From Holosporaceae bacterium (GTDB lineage: Bacteria > Pseudomonadota > Alphaproteobacteria > UBA3830): a stretch of 10,784 nucleotides of DNA. A model generated the notes under the pieces. The model saw only the letters and a list, made by a program, of their open reading frames with translations, searched no databases and was not told the DNA's origin. Position 1 is the first letter of the stretch, and each line of letters starts with the position of its first letter. Shown piece after piece: positions 1 to 6,558 of the stretch. Both the position numbers and the translations under genes were made by a program. The stretch spans positions 1 through 10,784 of the forward strand of contig JAITDB010000097.1 in the NCBI GenBank assembly GCA_031282785.1. The letters run 5' to 3'.

Positions 1-2
1 CT

Positions 3-293
3 CATCTTAAAGCACAAAACGACCGCATAAGCCGTGAGGCAAACGCCAGAGCTGATGGTAAAGCCGAGGGGAAGGCCGAGGGGATCGCTGAAGGTAAAGC
101 CAAAGGCAGAGCTGAGGGAAAGGCCGAGGGGATCGCTGAAGGTAAAGCCAAAGGCAGAGCTGAGGGAGCTCTCGAAAAAGCCAAAGAAACCGCTCTAAAT
201 GCCATCGATATGGGGTTAACAACAGAGCAAGCTGCTAGATTATCAGGATTATATATAAAAGAAGTCGAGTCTCTTAAAGATAGCATAAAGTAA
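3..293 (+). CDS. Rpn family recombination-promoting nuclease / putative transposase, C-terminal tail (5' end outside window)
   Basis: The reading frame is open from the window edge and ends at TAA 291-293, giving the last 96 residues of a longer protein. The visible part is a charged, low-complexity stretch built from K/R-A-E/K-G tetrads (about residues 19-55), followed by a compact helical end with the motif MGLTTEQAARLSGL and a final EVESLKDSIK. This pattern of an AEGKAEG-type repeat followed by a 'LT.EQ.A..(T/S)GL' helix is the usual C-terminus of Rpn (PD-(D/E)XK, PDDEXK_2) proteins, which are linked to RecA-independent DNA transfer. The nuclease core would lie upstream of the window, so whether the gene is intact cannot be judged. 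The minus-strand frame here is a shadow caused by the repeat. Family call is from memory of the tail pattern, fairly sure. Confidence 0.72.
   Translation, partial: HLKAQNDRISREANARADGKAEGKAEGIAEGKAKGRAEGKAEGIAEGKAKGRAEGALEKAKETALNAIDMGLTTEQAARLSGLYIKEVESLKDSIK
72..167 (+). repeat. Two exact tandem copies of a 48-bp unit in the Rpn tail
   Basis: Positions 72-119 and 120-167 are identical and in frame, each encoding the 16 residues KAEGIAEGKAKGRAEG. A shorter KAEG tetrad (60-71) precedes them. The perfect identity suggests recent slippage or unequal exchange, so copy number may vary between strains. Confidence 0.93.
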
Positions 294-298
294 AAGAA

Positions 299-454
299 AT
301 GACGTCAGAGAGAGTAACTCTCGAGCAGACAAAAAATAACTTAGCTCATACAAGAGCGCAACGCAGAGCTCATCTCAAAGCACAAAACGACCGCATAAGC
401 CGTGAGGCAAACGCCAGAGCTGAGGGCATTGCGGAAGATTTCACAAAACTATGA
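299..454 (+). pseudogene. Truncated Rpn-type fragment, 51-codon ORF fused into transposase remnant
   Basis: An ATG at 299, six bases after the stop of the preceding Rpn tail, opens a 51-codon frame ending at TGA 452-454. Residues 25-42 repeat the start of the preceding tail (HLKAQNDRISREANARA), while residues 1-24 are charged and not recognised; they may match Rpn sequence upstream of the window. The repeat tail and end helix are missing: after RAEG the sequence switches to transposase DNA read in the wrong frame (the last residues, IAEDFTKL). No good ribosome binding site is seen (only an A-rich stretch). The likely reading is a partial duplication of the Rpn 3' region cut by an IS insertion and deletion. 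Expression of this short peptide is unproven. Confidence 0.6.
369..426 (+). repeat. Second copy of the 58-bp segment found at 1-58
   Basis: Positions 369-426 match 1-58 with two mismatches (positions 8 and 56 of the first copy). Both copies encode HLKAQNDRISREANARA in frame. The homology may continue upstream of the first copy, outside the window, and stops at about 426 where transposase-like sequence begins. Confidence 0.93.
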
Positions 455-543
455 AGAATGAGTTCTACGACTCTGCGCTTCGAAAAAAGATTTATACCTC
501 GCTAGAGGAGCTGCAAACGGATGTCGACGCTTGGCTGCGCTAT
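425..543 (+). pseudogene. IS481-family transposase relic, C-terminal integrase-core fragment
   Basis: In the frame of 451-552 the sequence reads MKNEFYDSALRKKIYTSLEE and then LQTDVDAWLRY before breaking off. In IS481 transposases the block RKKIYxSLEELQxDVDxWLxxYN lies near the end of the rve integrase core, which carries the last catalytic Glu. Upstream, 425-450 reads (G)(I)CGRFHKT if one base is restored, matching the family's NGICERFHKT block, so a one-base deletion lies near 428-432. Past 543 the expected YNEERPHSG continuation is absent and the frame stops at TGA 550-552. Both ends of the element are missing, so this is a dead fragment. IS3-type elements share this fold, but the RKKIYTSLEELQ block points to IS481. 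Confidence 0.75.
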
Positions 544-607
544 ACACGCTGAGTATTGAGTTTCATTTTGTTATAGTAATAGAGGGAGTTATAGTGGAGA
601 AGAGGAA

Positions 608-810
608 ATGAATGCATACAGCGAAGATTTGAGAATAAGGGGTACGGAAGAGCGCCGCGTGGTGAGCAGATATTTACGAAAATTCCATGGAAGAAGTTTG
701 CAATACAAAGTATTGTAGCGGCCAAATGCGGCGAAGACATAATTGCTCCGTTCGGAGCGGTACATGCAATGATGATACCATATACTACGATTATCATAGC
801 GGACAGCGTA
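608..810 (+). pseudogene. IS630-family transposase relic, internally deleted and frameshifted
   Basis: The start MNAYSEDLR (608-634), preceded by an AGAGGAA ribosome binding site, is the classical N-terminus of IS630 transposases. It is followed at once, in another frame, by the middle of the DDE domain: 643-753 reads YGRAPRGEQIFTKIPWKKF and then AIQSIVAAKCGEDIIAPF, resembling the family's YGWAPRGE and SIVAAKCG..IIAPF blocks. One base is missing around 753, after which SGTCNDDT (757-780) continues in a third frame. A TTIIIADSV-like piece (about 783-809) may be the remnant of the block with the second catalytic Asp. Most of the helix-turn-helix region and the C-terminus are gone. A longer frame running 687-962 across this region is not a real gene. 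The family call is fairly secure; the exact borders are not. Confidence 0.72.
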
Positions 811-966
811 TAGCTTTAGGTGTACGGTCCTGGATTGAAATGGTATGGATTTGTAATGAATCGTTGAGATTCGTTTTGCTGTATTTTCATAATGAATTCG
901 TATGGAGTAAGCTCTTTAAAGTTTTTGGTTCTTTGTCAGAACGATTGCAGAAATACGGCTAGTTGC

Positions 967-995
967 TTGCTGGAGCAGATAATTTATTCTAGTAT
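967..995 (+). promoter_or_regulatory. Candidate promoter for tkt-gap
   Basis: TTGCTG (967-972) and TAGTAT (990-995) are separated by 17 bases and match the sigma-70-type consensus at 3/6 and 4/6 positions. Transcription would begin near 1002, leaving a leader of about 45 bases before the tkt start. This is a weak match, chosen for spacing and location. Confidence 0.28.
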
Positions 996-1035
996 ATATC
1001 TATTGTTGGATTGGGCTTGTTATGGTTTTTCTTCA

Positions 1036-1040
1036 AAGGA
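1036..1040 (+). promoter_or_regulatory. Ribosome binding site that decides the tkt start
   Basis: AAGGA at 1036-1040 lies 7 bases before ATG 1048 but only one base before ATG 1042, so 1048 is the better start. It is also where similarity to transketolase begins (FKSLANAVRFLS). Confidence 0.6.
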
Positions 1041-1047
1041 TATGGTA

Positions 1048-2988
1048 ATGTTCAAAAGTTTGGCAAATGCCGTTCGTTTTTTATCTATTTATGAGGTTAG
1101 TGCTGCCAACAGTGGTCATCTGGGAATGGCGCTGGGGATGGCGGATTGTCTCACGGTTTTGTTCAAAAATTTTCTTAGATTTTATCCGAAGGATCCGGGA
1201 TGGCCCAATCGGGATCGCCTGGTATTTTCCGGAGGACATGGCGCGCCGGCGTTATATGCTCTTTTGCATCTGAGCGGCTATGAAAAAATGACTCTGGACG
1301 AATTGAAGCGCTTTCGAAAATTGGGATCGCGGACCTCTGGACATCCGGAATATGACTTGGAATGTGGTGTGGAGATCAGCACAGGTCTTCTGGGACAGGG
1401 ATTTGCAAACGCTGTGGGCATGGCCATCGAAGAGCGACTGCTGAACGCGAGATTCGGCGACGAGTGCATCAATCACTATACCTACGTTTGCGCAGGCGAC
1501 GGCGATCTTATGGAGGGCATCACGCACGAAGCCAGTGCCATTGCCGGACACCTGTCTCTGGGGCATTTAATTGTTCTTTTCGATGATAATGGCGTTACCA
1601 TCGATGGAACAGTGCAAGTATCTACCAGTGAAGACACTCTTAAACGCTATGAATCCTATGGATGGCATGTCCTGACAGTAGACGGCCATAGCGAAGATGA
1701 TATCCATCAGGCAATTGCTGCTGCTCAATTGGATCCGCGTCCGTCACTTTTGGCCTGCAAAACCCAGATAGGATTCGGAACCGCCAGAGCCGGTACCCCC
1801 AAAGCCCATGCCGGAGCTCTCAGTCCAGAAGAAATAGAGGAAGCAAAGAAAAATCTGCAGTGGCCCTACGGTCCGTTCGAAATTCCCGAGTATATTGCAA
1901 AAGTATGGCAGACAAGCGGATTACGCCATCGGGAATTCTATGAAAAATGGATGAAAACCCAGGCAGAAAAATACGGATCTCGAAAATTTGAGTATTCAGA
2001 ACACTTGAAAAAGATTCTAAGAACCCTGAAAAAAGAATATTTTGTTTCTCGACCTTTTTCCGCCACCAGAATAAATTCGCAGGAAATTTTATCGCGCCTC
2101 ACGGCAGAGACGAACCTGCTGATTTCTGGCTCCTGTGATCTCGGGAGCTCCACCGGGTGTCTGGCGAAAAACATGGTTCCTCTAAAAAAGACAGATTTTT
2201 CCGTTAATTATATCCATTACGGAGTACGGGAACACGCCATGGGAGCCATTATAAACGGCATAACGATTGGAAGAAAGATCATAGCCACTGGCGGAACATT
2301 CCTCGCCTTCAGCGACTATATGCGTGCCGACATCCGCATGGCAGCCCTCATGCATGTCCCATCTATTTTTGTTTTCAGTCATGATTCTATTGGAGTGGGC
2401 GAAGATGGACCAACTCATCAGCCGGTGGAGCATCTAGCAGCACTGCGAGCTATCCCGCATCTGAACGTATTTCGCCCGGCAGACGCTCTGGAAACAGTGG
2501 AATGCTGGGAATGCGCTCTGGAGAGTTCAGAACCATCGGTCATTGTCTTAACACGGCAAAGCGTGCTCAGCGCTCGTTTCTGCGGCAAAGATAATCTCTG
2601 CAAAAATGGCGCCTACCTTCTGTACGAGGATAACATGGAGGTCTACAAAAAAGTCACTCTGATCGCCAGTGGGTCCGAAGTAGGCATCGCACTCGACGTA
2701 AAAAAAATGCTGAACGATCAGAGCATTTCTGCTAATGTCGTAAGTATCCCCTGCTGGCACCTCTTCGATGAGCAACCAGAGGACTATAAACGACTCGTGC
2801 TGGGCAGCGATCTGCGCGTAGGCATCGAAGCGTCTAACGGATTCGGCTGGGAAAAATATCTGGGATCCAATGGAATGTTTTTCGGCGTAAACGATTTCGG
2901 AAAATCTGCGCCCGACACCGGTGTATACGAATACTTCGGACTAACTGCGCAAAAAATCTATGCCAATGTGATGGAGAAAATAAATTGA
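1048..2988 (+). CDS. tkt: Transketolase
   Basis: Thiamine-diphosphate enzyme of the non-oxidative pentose phosphate pathway, moving two-carbon ketol units between sugar phosphates in the cytosol. From ATG 1048 it has 646 residues, close to the usual 650-670. Visible motifs: SGHLGMALGMAD (His24; the common SGHPG has Leu here), GSRTSGHPEYD, the ThDP/Mg motif GDGDLMEG (150-157) through DDNG (Asn181), the pyrimidine-domain glutamate in YGVREHAMG (Glu395), and the second signature GEDGPTHQPVE (451-461) with His445 before it. A C-terminal domain follows from about residue 530 (VTLIASGSEVGIAL). All three domains are present with no frame breaks, so it should be active. An upstream in-frame ATG at 892 would add 52 residues without family similarity and is rejected. 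It overlaps gap by 3 bases and probably shares its transcript. Confidence 0.95.
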   Translation: MFKSLANAVRFLSIYEVSAANSGHLGMALGMADCLTVLFKNFLRFYPKDPGWPNRDRLVFSGGHGAPALYALLHLSGYEKMTLDELKRFRKLGSRTSGHPEYDLECGVEISTGLLGQGFANAVGMAIEERLLNARFGDECINHYTYVCAGDGDLMEGITHEASAIAGHLSLGHLIVLFDDNGVTIDGTVQVSTSEDTLKRYESYGWHVLTVDGHSEDDIHQAIAAAQLDPRPSLLACKTQIGFGTARAGTPKAHAGALSPEEIEEAKKNLQWPYGPFEIPEYIAKVWQTSGLRHREFYEKWMKTQAEKYGSRKFEYSEHLKKILRTLKKEYFVSRPFSATRINSQEILSRLTAETNLLISGSCDLGSSTGCLAKNMVPLKKTDFSVNYIHYGVREHAMGAIINGITIGRKIIATGGTFLAFSDYMRADIRMAALMHVPSIFVFSHDSIGVGEDGPTHQPVEHLAALRAIPHLNVFRPADALETVECWECALESSEPSVIVLTRQSVLSARFCGKDNLCKNGAYLLYEDNMEVYKKVTLIASGSEVGIALDVKKMLNDQSISANVVSIPCWHLFDEQPEDYKRLVLGSDLRVGIEASNGFGWEKYLGSNGMFFGVNDFGKSAPDTGVYEYFGLTAQKIYANVMEKIN

Positions 2989-4004
2989 AAAAAAATTCAG
3001 CCAAAATAGCTCTAAACGGATTCGGAAGAATAGGAAGAACAGTGCTCCGAGCGTTTTTTGAGTCTCCACAGAATCATAACTTCGAAATTATTGCCGTAAA
3101 CGATCTGCTCAACATTGATACGGCAGTACATCTGCTGAAATACGATTCCGTCCACGGACCATTTGCTTCCAAAGTTGAAAAAATATCTGAGACGCTGTTT
3201 TCAGTGGACGAAAAAAGAATTACCTACACCTCGGAAAAATCTCCGGCGCAGCTTCCATGGGAGGAATTTGGCATAGATTTGGTGCTGGAATGCTCAGGAA
3301 TCTTTAAGTCGAAAAAATTATGTCAGGAGCATCTGAATGCCGGCGCAAAAAAAGTCCTGATTTCATGTCCGGCAGACGATGCAGACCGTACCATTGTGTA
3401 CGGTGTCAACAATGAGGTCCTGGACAAGGCAAACGACACTATTCTCTCCAACGCCTCCTGTACTACCAACTGCCTGGCGCCTCTGGTGAAGGCAATTCAC
3501 GAGAGTGTCGGCATTGTCAGTGGTTTTGCCACCACAGTGCACTCCTATACGAGCGATCAACGACTCATAGACGCCGGACACTCGGACCTGCGACGAGCTC
3601 GAGCCGCTGCTCTCAACATGATTCCAACGTCCACCGGAGCAACAAAAGCCATAGAAAAAATTTTCCCGGGACTAAGGGGAAAACTTTCAGGATTGTCCAT
3701 AAGAGTGCCAACCTCCTATGTCTCCGTGGTGGACTTCACATTTTGCACGCAGCGAAAAACAAGCGCAAATGAATTAAACGACGTTGTCGTCAGCTATGCA
3801 GAGGATTCTTTGAAGGGAATTTTGGGATATACCCGAGAAAGCCTCGTATCCTCTGATTTTAATCATAATCCGCTCAGCGCCATAGTAGATACGCAGCTCA
3901 CCAGCGTTGTGGCCGGAAATATGGCGCATATGGTGGCTTGGTACGACAACGAGTGGGGATTTTCTCATCGCATGCTGGACGTCGCTCGCCTGTGGCTGAG
4001 CTAG
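2985..4004 (+). CDS. gap: Glyceraldehyde-3-phosphate dehydrogenase, TTG start
   Basis: Catalyses phosphorylating, NAD-linked oxidation of glyceraldehyde 3-phosphate to 1,3-bisphosphoglycerate in glycolysis or the reverse step in gluconeogenesis. The 339 residues are normal for the family. The Rossmann motif LNGFGRIGR is at residues 10-18, with Asp40 (VND) where an NAD-preferring acidic residue is expected. The active site is SNASCTTNC with Cys159, paired with His186 in TTVHSYTSDQ. Further hallmarks are RRARAAALNMIPTSTGATKA and WYDNEWGFSHRM near the end. The start is TTG at 2985, overlapping the tkt TGA stop; GGAG at 2972-2975 lies 9 bases upstream, and no ATG is available at a sensible place. 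This suggests translational coupling to tkt. In many alphaproteobacteria pgk follows gap; here a mobile-element-like repeat follows instead. Confidence 0.95.
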   Translation: MKKNSAKIALNGFGRIGRTVLRAFFESPQNHNFEIIAVNDLLNIDTAVHLLKYDSVHGPFASKVEKISETLFSVDEKRITYTSEKSPAQLPWEEFGIDLVLECSGIFKSKKLCQEHLNAGAKKVLISCPADDADRTIVYGVNNEVLDKANDTILSNASCTTNCLAPLVKAIHESVGIVSGFATTVHSYTSDQRLIDAGHSDLRRARAAALNMIPTSTGATKAIEKIFPGLRGKLSGLSIRVPTSYVSVVDFTFCTQRKTSANELNDVVVSYAEDSLKGILGYTRESLVSSDFNHNPLSAIVDTQLTSVVAGNMAHMVAWYDNEWGFSHRMLDVARLWLS

Positions 4005-4046
4005 ACCTTAATCAAACGCCCATTCGAGGATGACACGCATCAATGT

Positions 4047-4142
4047 TATAGATAAATTAGTTTGAAAGTTCGTCCTTTTGATCACGGTAATTGCTATACC
4101 TGTTTATGCAGTAGCACGCATTTCCAAAGTAATTTATCTATA
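4047..4142. mobile_element. MITE-like element with about 30-bp terminal inverted repeats
   Basis: The first 13 bases (TATAGATAAATTA, 4047-4059) are repeated perfectly in inverse orientation at 4130-4142. The similarity continues inward for about 30 bases (4047-4076 against the complement of 4113-4142, 25 of 30 identical). The element begins and ends with TATA, so a TA target duplication, as made by IS630/Tc1-mariner transposases, would fit. The core of about 36 bases codes for nothing. Seen: the inverted repeat and TA ends. Inferred: that it is a MITE and which transposase moved it. It could instead simply form a long RNA hairpin downstream of gap. Confidence 0.6.
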
Positions 4143-4170
4143 CTTTTACGTCTATCCGCATAATCTCCGC

Positions 4171-4189
4171 CTCCGGATGCAATCCGGGG
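4171..4189. terminator. Compact hairpin between convergent gap and the small hypothetical gene
   Basis: CCGGAT and ATCCGG (4173-4178 and 4182-4187) form a perfect 6-bp stem around a GCA loop; on the plus-strand RNA two more pairs (C-G, U-G) extend it to 4171-4189. No T-tract follows on either strand, so a canonical Rho-independent terminator is not supported. Its place 10 bases past the stop of the minus-strand ORF and after gap suggests a transcript end or stabilising structure. Confidence 0.35.
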
Positions 4190-4198
4190 CAATCCGCG

Positions 4199-4435
4199 CT
4201 AATTTATGTGAATTTCCATTGCAGCCAGAACGACAGGGCCATGAAAAATAATTTCGTTTTCAAAAAATATTTTTTTCGCCAGGATTTTTATGCCGCCGCA
4301 TTCAATCGATTCCAAGTAGACGCTCTTCGCCGTAGCTATTTCCAAGAATTGGTCTGCTTTTATCGAGTCTCGGGCTATTTTTATGTCTTTATTATCGTGA
4401 TTCACGCTTGTCCTCTTTTTATTAATTCTAATCAT
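4199..4435 (-). CDS. Small hypothetical protein, beta-solenoid-like composition
   Basis: A 78-residue frame on the minus strand that I do not recognise. Support for a real gene is its start: GAGGGAGGA (4441-4449) gives a strong Shine-Dalgarno site at correct spacing before the ATG, and a TAGAAT -10-like box lies at 4463-4468. The first 25 residues are basic and Asn-rich; from residue 28 on the protein alternates short hydrophobic beta-strand-like pieces with turns (FLEIATAKSVYLESIECGG, IKILAKKIFFENEIIFHG, VVLAAMEIHIN). This resembles one or two rungs of a beta-helix, but that is inference from pattern only. No signal peptide or membrane helix is seen. It may be an intact small gene or the 3' remnant of a larger repeat protein. 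The opposite-strand frame 4208-4471 lacks a ribosome binding site and is the weaker alternative. Confidence 0.5.
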   Translation of the reverse strand: MIRINKKRTSVNHDNKDIKIARDSIKADQFLEIATAKSVYLESIECGGIKILAKKIFFENEIIFHGPVVLAAMEIHIN

Positions 4436-4440
4436 GAACT

Positions 4441-4468
4441 TCCTCCCTCTAAAACCAGATTTATTCTA
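4441..4468 (-). promoter_or_regulatory. Candidate -10 box and strong RBS for the small hypothetical gene
   Basis: On the minus strand TAGAAT (4468-4463, 5/6 to TATAAT) is followed by the purine-rich GAGGGAGGA (4449-4441), then ATG at 4435. No convincing -35 box is seen 17 bases upstream. The ribosome binding site is the best-looking one in the window. Confidence 0.42.
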
Positions 4469-4500
4469 TGATTGCATGTCTTTTTGAGAAAAATCTACTG

Positions 4501-4528
4501 AGAAAAAGCACTAGCGTTATATGCTAGT
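4501..4528 (-). terminator. Rho-independent terminator of the pntA2-pntB operon
   Basis: On the minus strand, 26 bases past the pntB stop, ACTAGC and GCTAGT (4528-4523 and 4515-4510) form a perfect 6-bp stem with a 7-base loop. It is followed by G and then CTTTTTCT (4508-4501). The stem is short and only half GC, so efficiency may be moderate, but position and T-tract fit. Confidence 0.55.
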
Positions 4529-4553
4529 AGAAAAATGAAAAGGATCTTTAAAT

Positions 4554-5930
4554 TTATACTGTTTCCTGGAGAGCTTTTATTACTTCTTCGGTTGTTTTTT
4601 TAGCGTCTCCCAGGAGCATCATAGTATTTTGGGCATAGAACAATTCGTTATCCACACCAGCGTATCCGGTTCCCATGGATCTCTTGAGGAATACGATAGT
4701 TTTCGCTTTTTCCACCTCGAGAATCTGCATTCCGTATATAGAGCTAGACGGATTATGTTTAGCGGCAGGATTCGTAACGTCGTTTGCGCCAATGACGTAG
4801 GCCACATCGCAGGACGCGAAGTCTCGATTAATTTTGTCCAGTTCACAGACGTCTTCGTAGGGGACATTGGCTTCTGCCAGCAGGACGTTCATATGTCCTG
4901 GCATGCGGCCCGCTACCGGATGAATGGCGTAACGCACTTCTATGCCCTCTTTTTTGAGGATATCACTCATTTCCTTTAGGGCATGCTGCGCCTGAGACGT
5001 TGCCATGCCATATCCTGGCACGATTATAACAGATTCAGCATTTTTCAATAGAAAAGCGATGTCTTCTGCCGATCCGTTTTTAAATGATTTTGACAATGAA
5101 TCAGTAGATTCCTGATCAAATCCGGACTGTCCACTGGCAAGTATGACATTTAGCAGAGATCGGTTCATGCTCTTGCACATGATATAGCTGAGTATGGCGC
5201 CACTGGTCCCCACAATGGCTCCGGTGATTATAAGCAGATCGCTGTGGAGCGTAAATCCAATGCCAGATGCCGCCCATCCGGAGTAGGAGTTCAACATGGA
5301 TACGATCACAGGCATGTCAGCTCCGCCGATAGGAGCTATCAATGTAACGCCAAATATAAATGAGAAAAGTGTGAGAATCACAAAAGCTATAGTACTTTGG
5401 GTAGCAACAAAATATGTCAGCAGACATAGTACCAGCGATAGCAAAACGGCATTGACGAAAACCGGAATGGCTGTTCCTCTGTATAGTCCTTCCAGTTTCA
5501 AAAACGCCACAACCGCTCCGGAAAATGTTACGGCACCAATGGCAGATCCCAGTCCCATCTCAATTAAACTGGACTTGCATATACCATGGATTCCGACTAT
5601 GGAAAATAACCCAGGAGCACAATAAGCTGCAAACGCCACCAACACAGCGGCCAATCCCACTAGACTGTGAAATCCTGCGACTAACTGCGGCAGAGCCATC
5701 ATGGAGACATTGCCGGCAATGTAAATACCTATTCCGGCGCCAATTGCAATAGCCACAAGCGTAAAAGCAATACTAGAAATGTCCAACGAAATATATGTAG
5801 CTGCGCAGGCTAACACAATTCCAGCAATTCCACAGCAATTTCCGTAGAATGCGGATTTTGGCGACGATAATCCTTTCAAAGCAAATATAAAACATACTGC
5901 TGCAATCAAATAAAGCACATCTACTAGCAT
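4554..5930 (-). CDS. pntB: NAD(P) transhydrogenase subunit beta
   Basis: Beta subunit of the inner-membrane proton-translocating transhydrogenase, which uses the proton gradient to drive hydride transfer from NADH to NADP+. The 458 residues match the family. Residues 1-260 form a bundle of hydrophobic helices with the proton-channel histidine in GFHSLVGLAAV (His88, matching the E. coli beta-His91 region) and the block GGADMPVIVSMLNSYSGWAA (202-221). The C-terminal third is the NADP(H)-binding domain III: PGYGMATSQAQ (305-315), IHPVAGRMPGHMNVLLAEA (336-354), GANDVTNPAA (381-390) and KRSMGTGYAG (416-425). It starts at ATG 5930, five bases after the pntA2 stop, so the two are cotranscribed. It looks complete and functional, provided the NAD-binding subunit PntA1 is encoded elsewhere. 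Confidence 0.95.
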   Translation of the reverse strand: MLVDVLYLIAAVCFIFALKGLSSPKSAFYGNCCGIAGIVLACAATYISLDISSIAFTLVAIAIGAGIGIYIAGNVSMMALPQLVAGFHSLVGLAAVLVAFAAYCAPGLFSIVGIHGICKSSLIEMGLGSAIGAVTFSGAVVAFLKLEGLYRGTAIPVFVNAVLLSLVLCLLTYFVATQSTIAFVILTLFSFIFGVTLIAPIGGADMPVIVSMLNSYSGWAASGIGFTLHSDLLIITGAIVGTSGAILSYIMCKSMNRSLLNVILASGQSGFDQESTDSLSKSFKNGSAEDIAFLLKNAESVIIVPGYGMATSQAQHALKEMSDILKKEGIEVRYAIHPVAGRMPGHMNVLLAEANVPYEDVCELDKINRDFASCDVAYVIGANDVTNPAAKHNPSSSIYGMQILEVEKAKTIVFLKRSMGTGYAGVDNELFYAQNTMMLLGDAKKTTEEVIKALQETV

Positions 5931-5935
5931 AAACT

Positions 5936-6304
5936 CTACCTATTTCTGCGAAACATATCCAACATGCGATGGGTCACAATGAACCCACCGAAAATATTCA
6001 CGGACGCTAGCACAATGGCAAAAAAACCGCATACGCGTGAAAAAACATATATATTTTGAGAAGTTGCTAGAATTGCACCGACAATAATAACACTGGAAAT
6101 GGCGTTGGTAACCGACATCAGTGGAGCATGTAGCGCCGGCGTTACCTTCCAAACAACATAGTAGCCCACGAAACAGGCTAGAATAAATACCGTCATGCCG
6201 TGAATCGAGGTTCCATCACTACTGCTAGTGGTGGGAGCTATTAATTGAAGATTAATGATAAAATTATTTAGCTCAGCAAAAAGATCTCGGAAACAGCAAT
6301 TCAT
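5936..6304 (-). CDS. pntA2: NAD(P) transhydrogenase subunit alpha part 2 (membrane part)
   Basis: This is the small membrane polypeptide of split-type transhydrogenases, equivalent to the C-terminal transmembrane part of single-chain PntA. ATG 6304 is chosen because GGAGA (6316-6310 region) precedes it at good spacing; a TTG at 6316 that would add four residues lies inside that site. From 6304 it has 122 residues. After a non-conserved start it shows three hydrophobic helices (about 35-54, 62-82 and 88-110). The family blocks are present: [19 protein letters not shown] (52-70), and a C-terminal [20 protein letters not shown]. It is the first gene of the minus-strand unit. The expected upstream partner pntA1 (NAD(H)-binding domain I) is not present; the divergent radA occupies that side. 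Confidence 0.92.
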   Translation of the reverse strand: MNCCFRDLFAELNNFIINLQLIAPTTSSSDGTSIHGMTVFILACFVGYYVVWKVTPALHAPLMSVTNAISSVIIVGAILATSQNIYVFSRVCGFFAIVLASVNIFGGFIVTHRMLDMFRRNR

Positions 6305-6351
6305 ATACTTCTCCAATTATTGAAAGCGTAGTCATTTGTGACTTCTTGGGC

Positions 6352-6360
6352 AGTATAACA
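6352..6360 (-). promoter_or_regulatory. Extended -10 promoter candidate for pntA2-pntB
   Basis: On the minus strand TGTTATACT matches an extended -10 element (TGn plus TATACT, 5/6). The -35 position 17 bases upstream (TATTAA) is poor, as is common for extended -10 promoters. Transcription would begin near 6345, leaving a leader of about 40 bases that includes the GGAGA site. Confidence 0.42.
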
Positions 6361-6558
6361 AAAAACCTTAAAGATTAATAGATAAAAATCTATCGGCCTT
6401 GCCACCCGCCAGATAAAAAAATAGGCACAATGTCGCGCAGGACTTCCATCAATCACGTGGTTGGATGCGTTTACTGGAGTCATGCCGCTCAGGCAGCAGT
6501 CGCATAATTTTCTAGACACAGCTCGCATACCATGCAACCGGTAGCGATAGCATTAGCG

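Larger units (their letters stand above)
811..1047 (+). other. Non-coding leader upstream of tkt
   Basis: No gene or recognisable transposase block is seen here. The tkt frame is open back to an ATG at 892, but residues encoded by 892-1047 do not resemble transketolase and are rich in Cys, Ser and hydrophobic residues, so I treat them as untranslated. The stretch contains a 5-bp inverted repeat (858-862 with 868-872) and the candidate tkt promoter. It may hold further IS630 debris too degraded to identify. Confidence 0.5.

Noticed and set aside
687..962. 91-residue plus-strand frame upstream of tkt
   Set aside because: It crosses the IS630 relic in changing frames and matches the transposase only for short pieces; no plausible ribosome binding site or coherent domain.
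892..1047. 52-residue N-terminal extension of transketolase
   Set aside because: No family similarity, not a convincing targeting sequence, and AAGGA is placed for the ATG at 1048.
4208..4471. 87-residue plus-strand frame opposite the small hypothetical gene
   Set aside because: GTG start without a ribosome binding site; the minus-strand frame has a much stronger start signal.
6301..6537. Remnant of pntA1 upstream of pntA2
   Set aside because: A short VTNDYAFN string faintly recalls the end of domain I, but nothing else in the frame matches, so it is probably chance.
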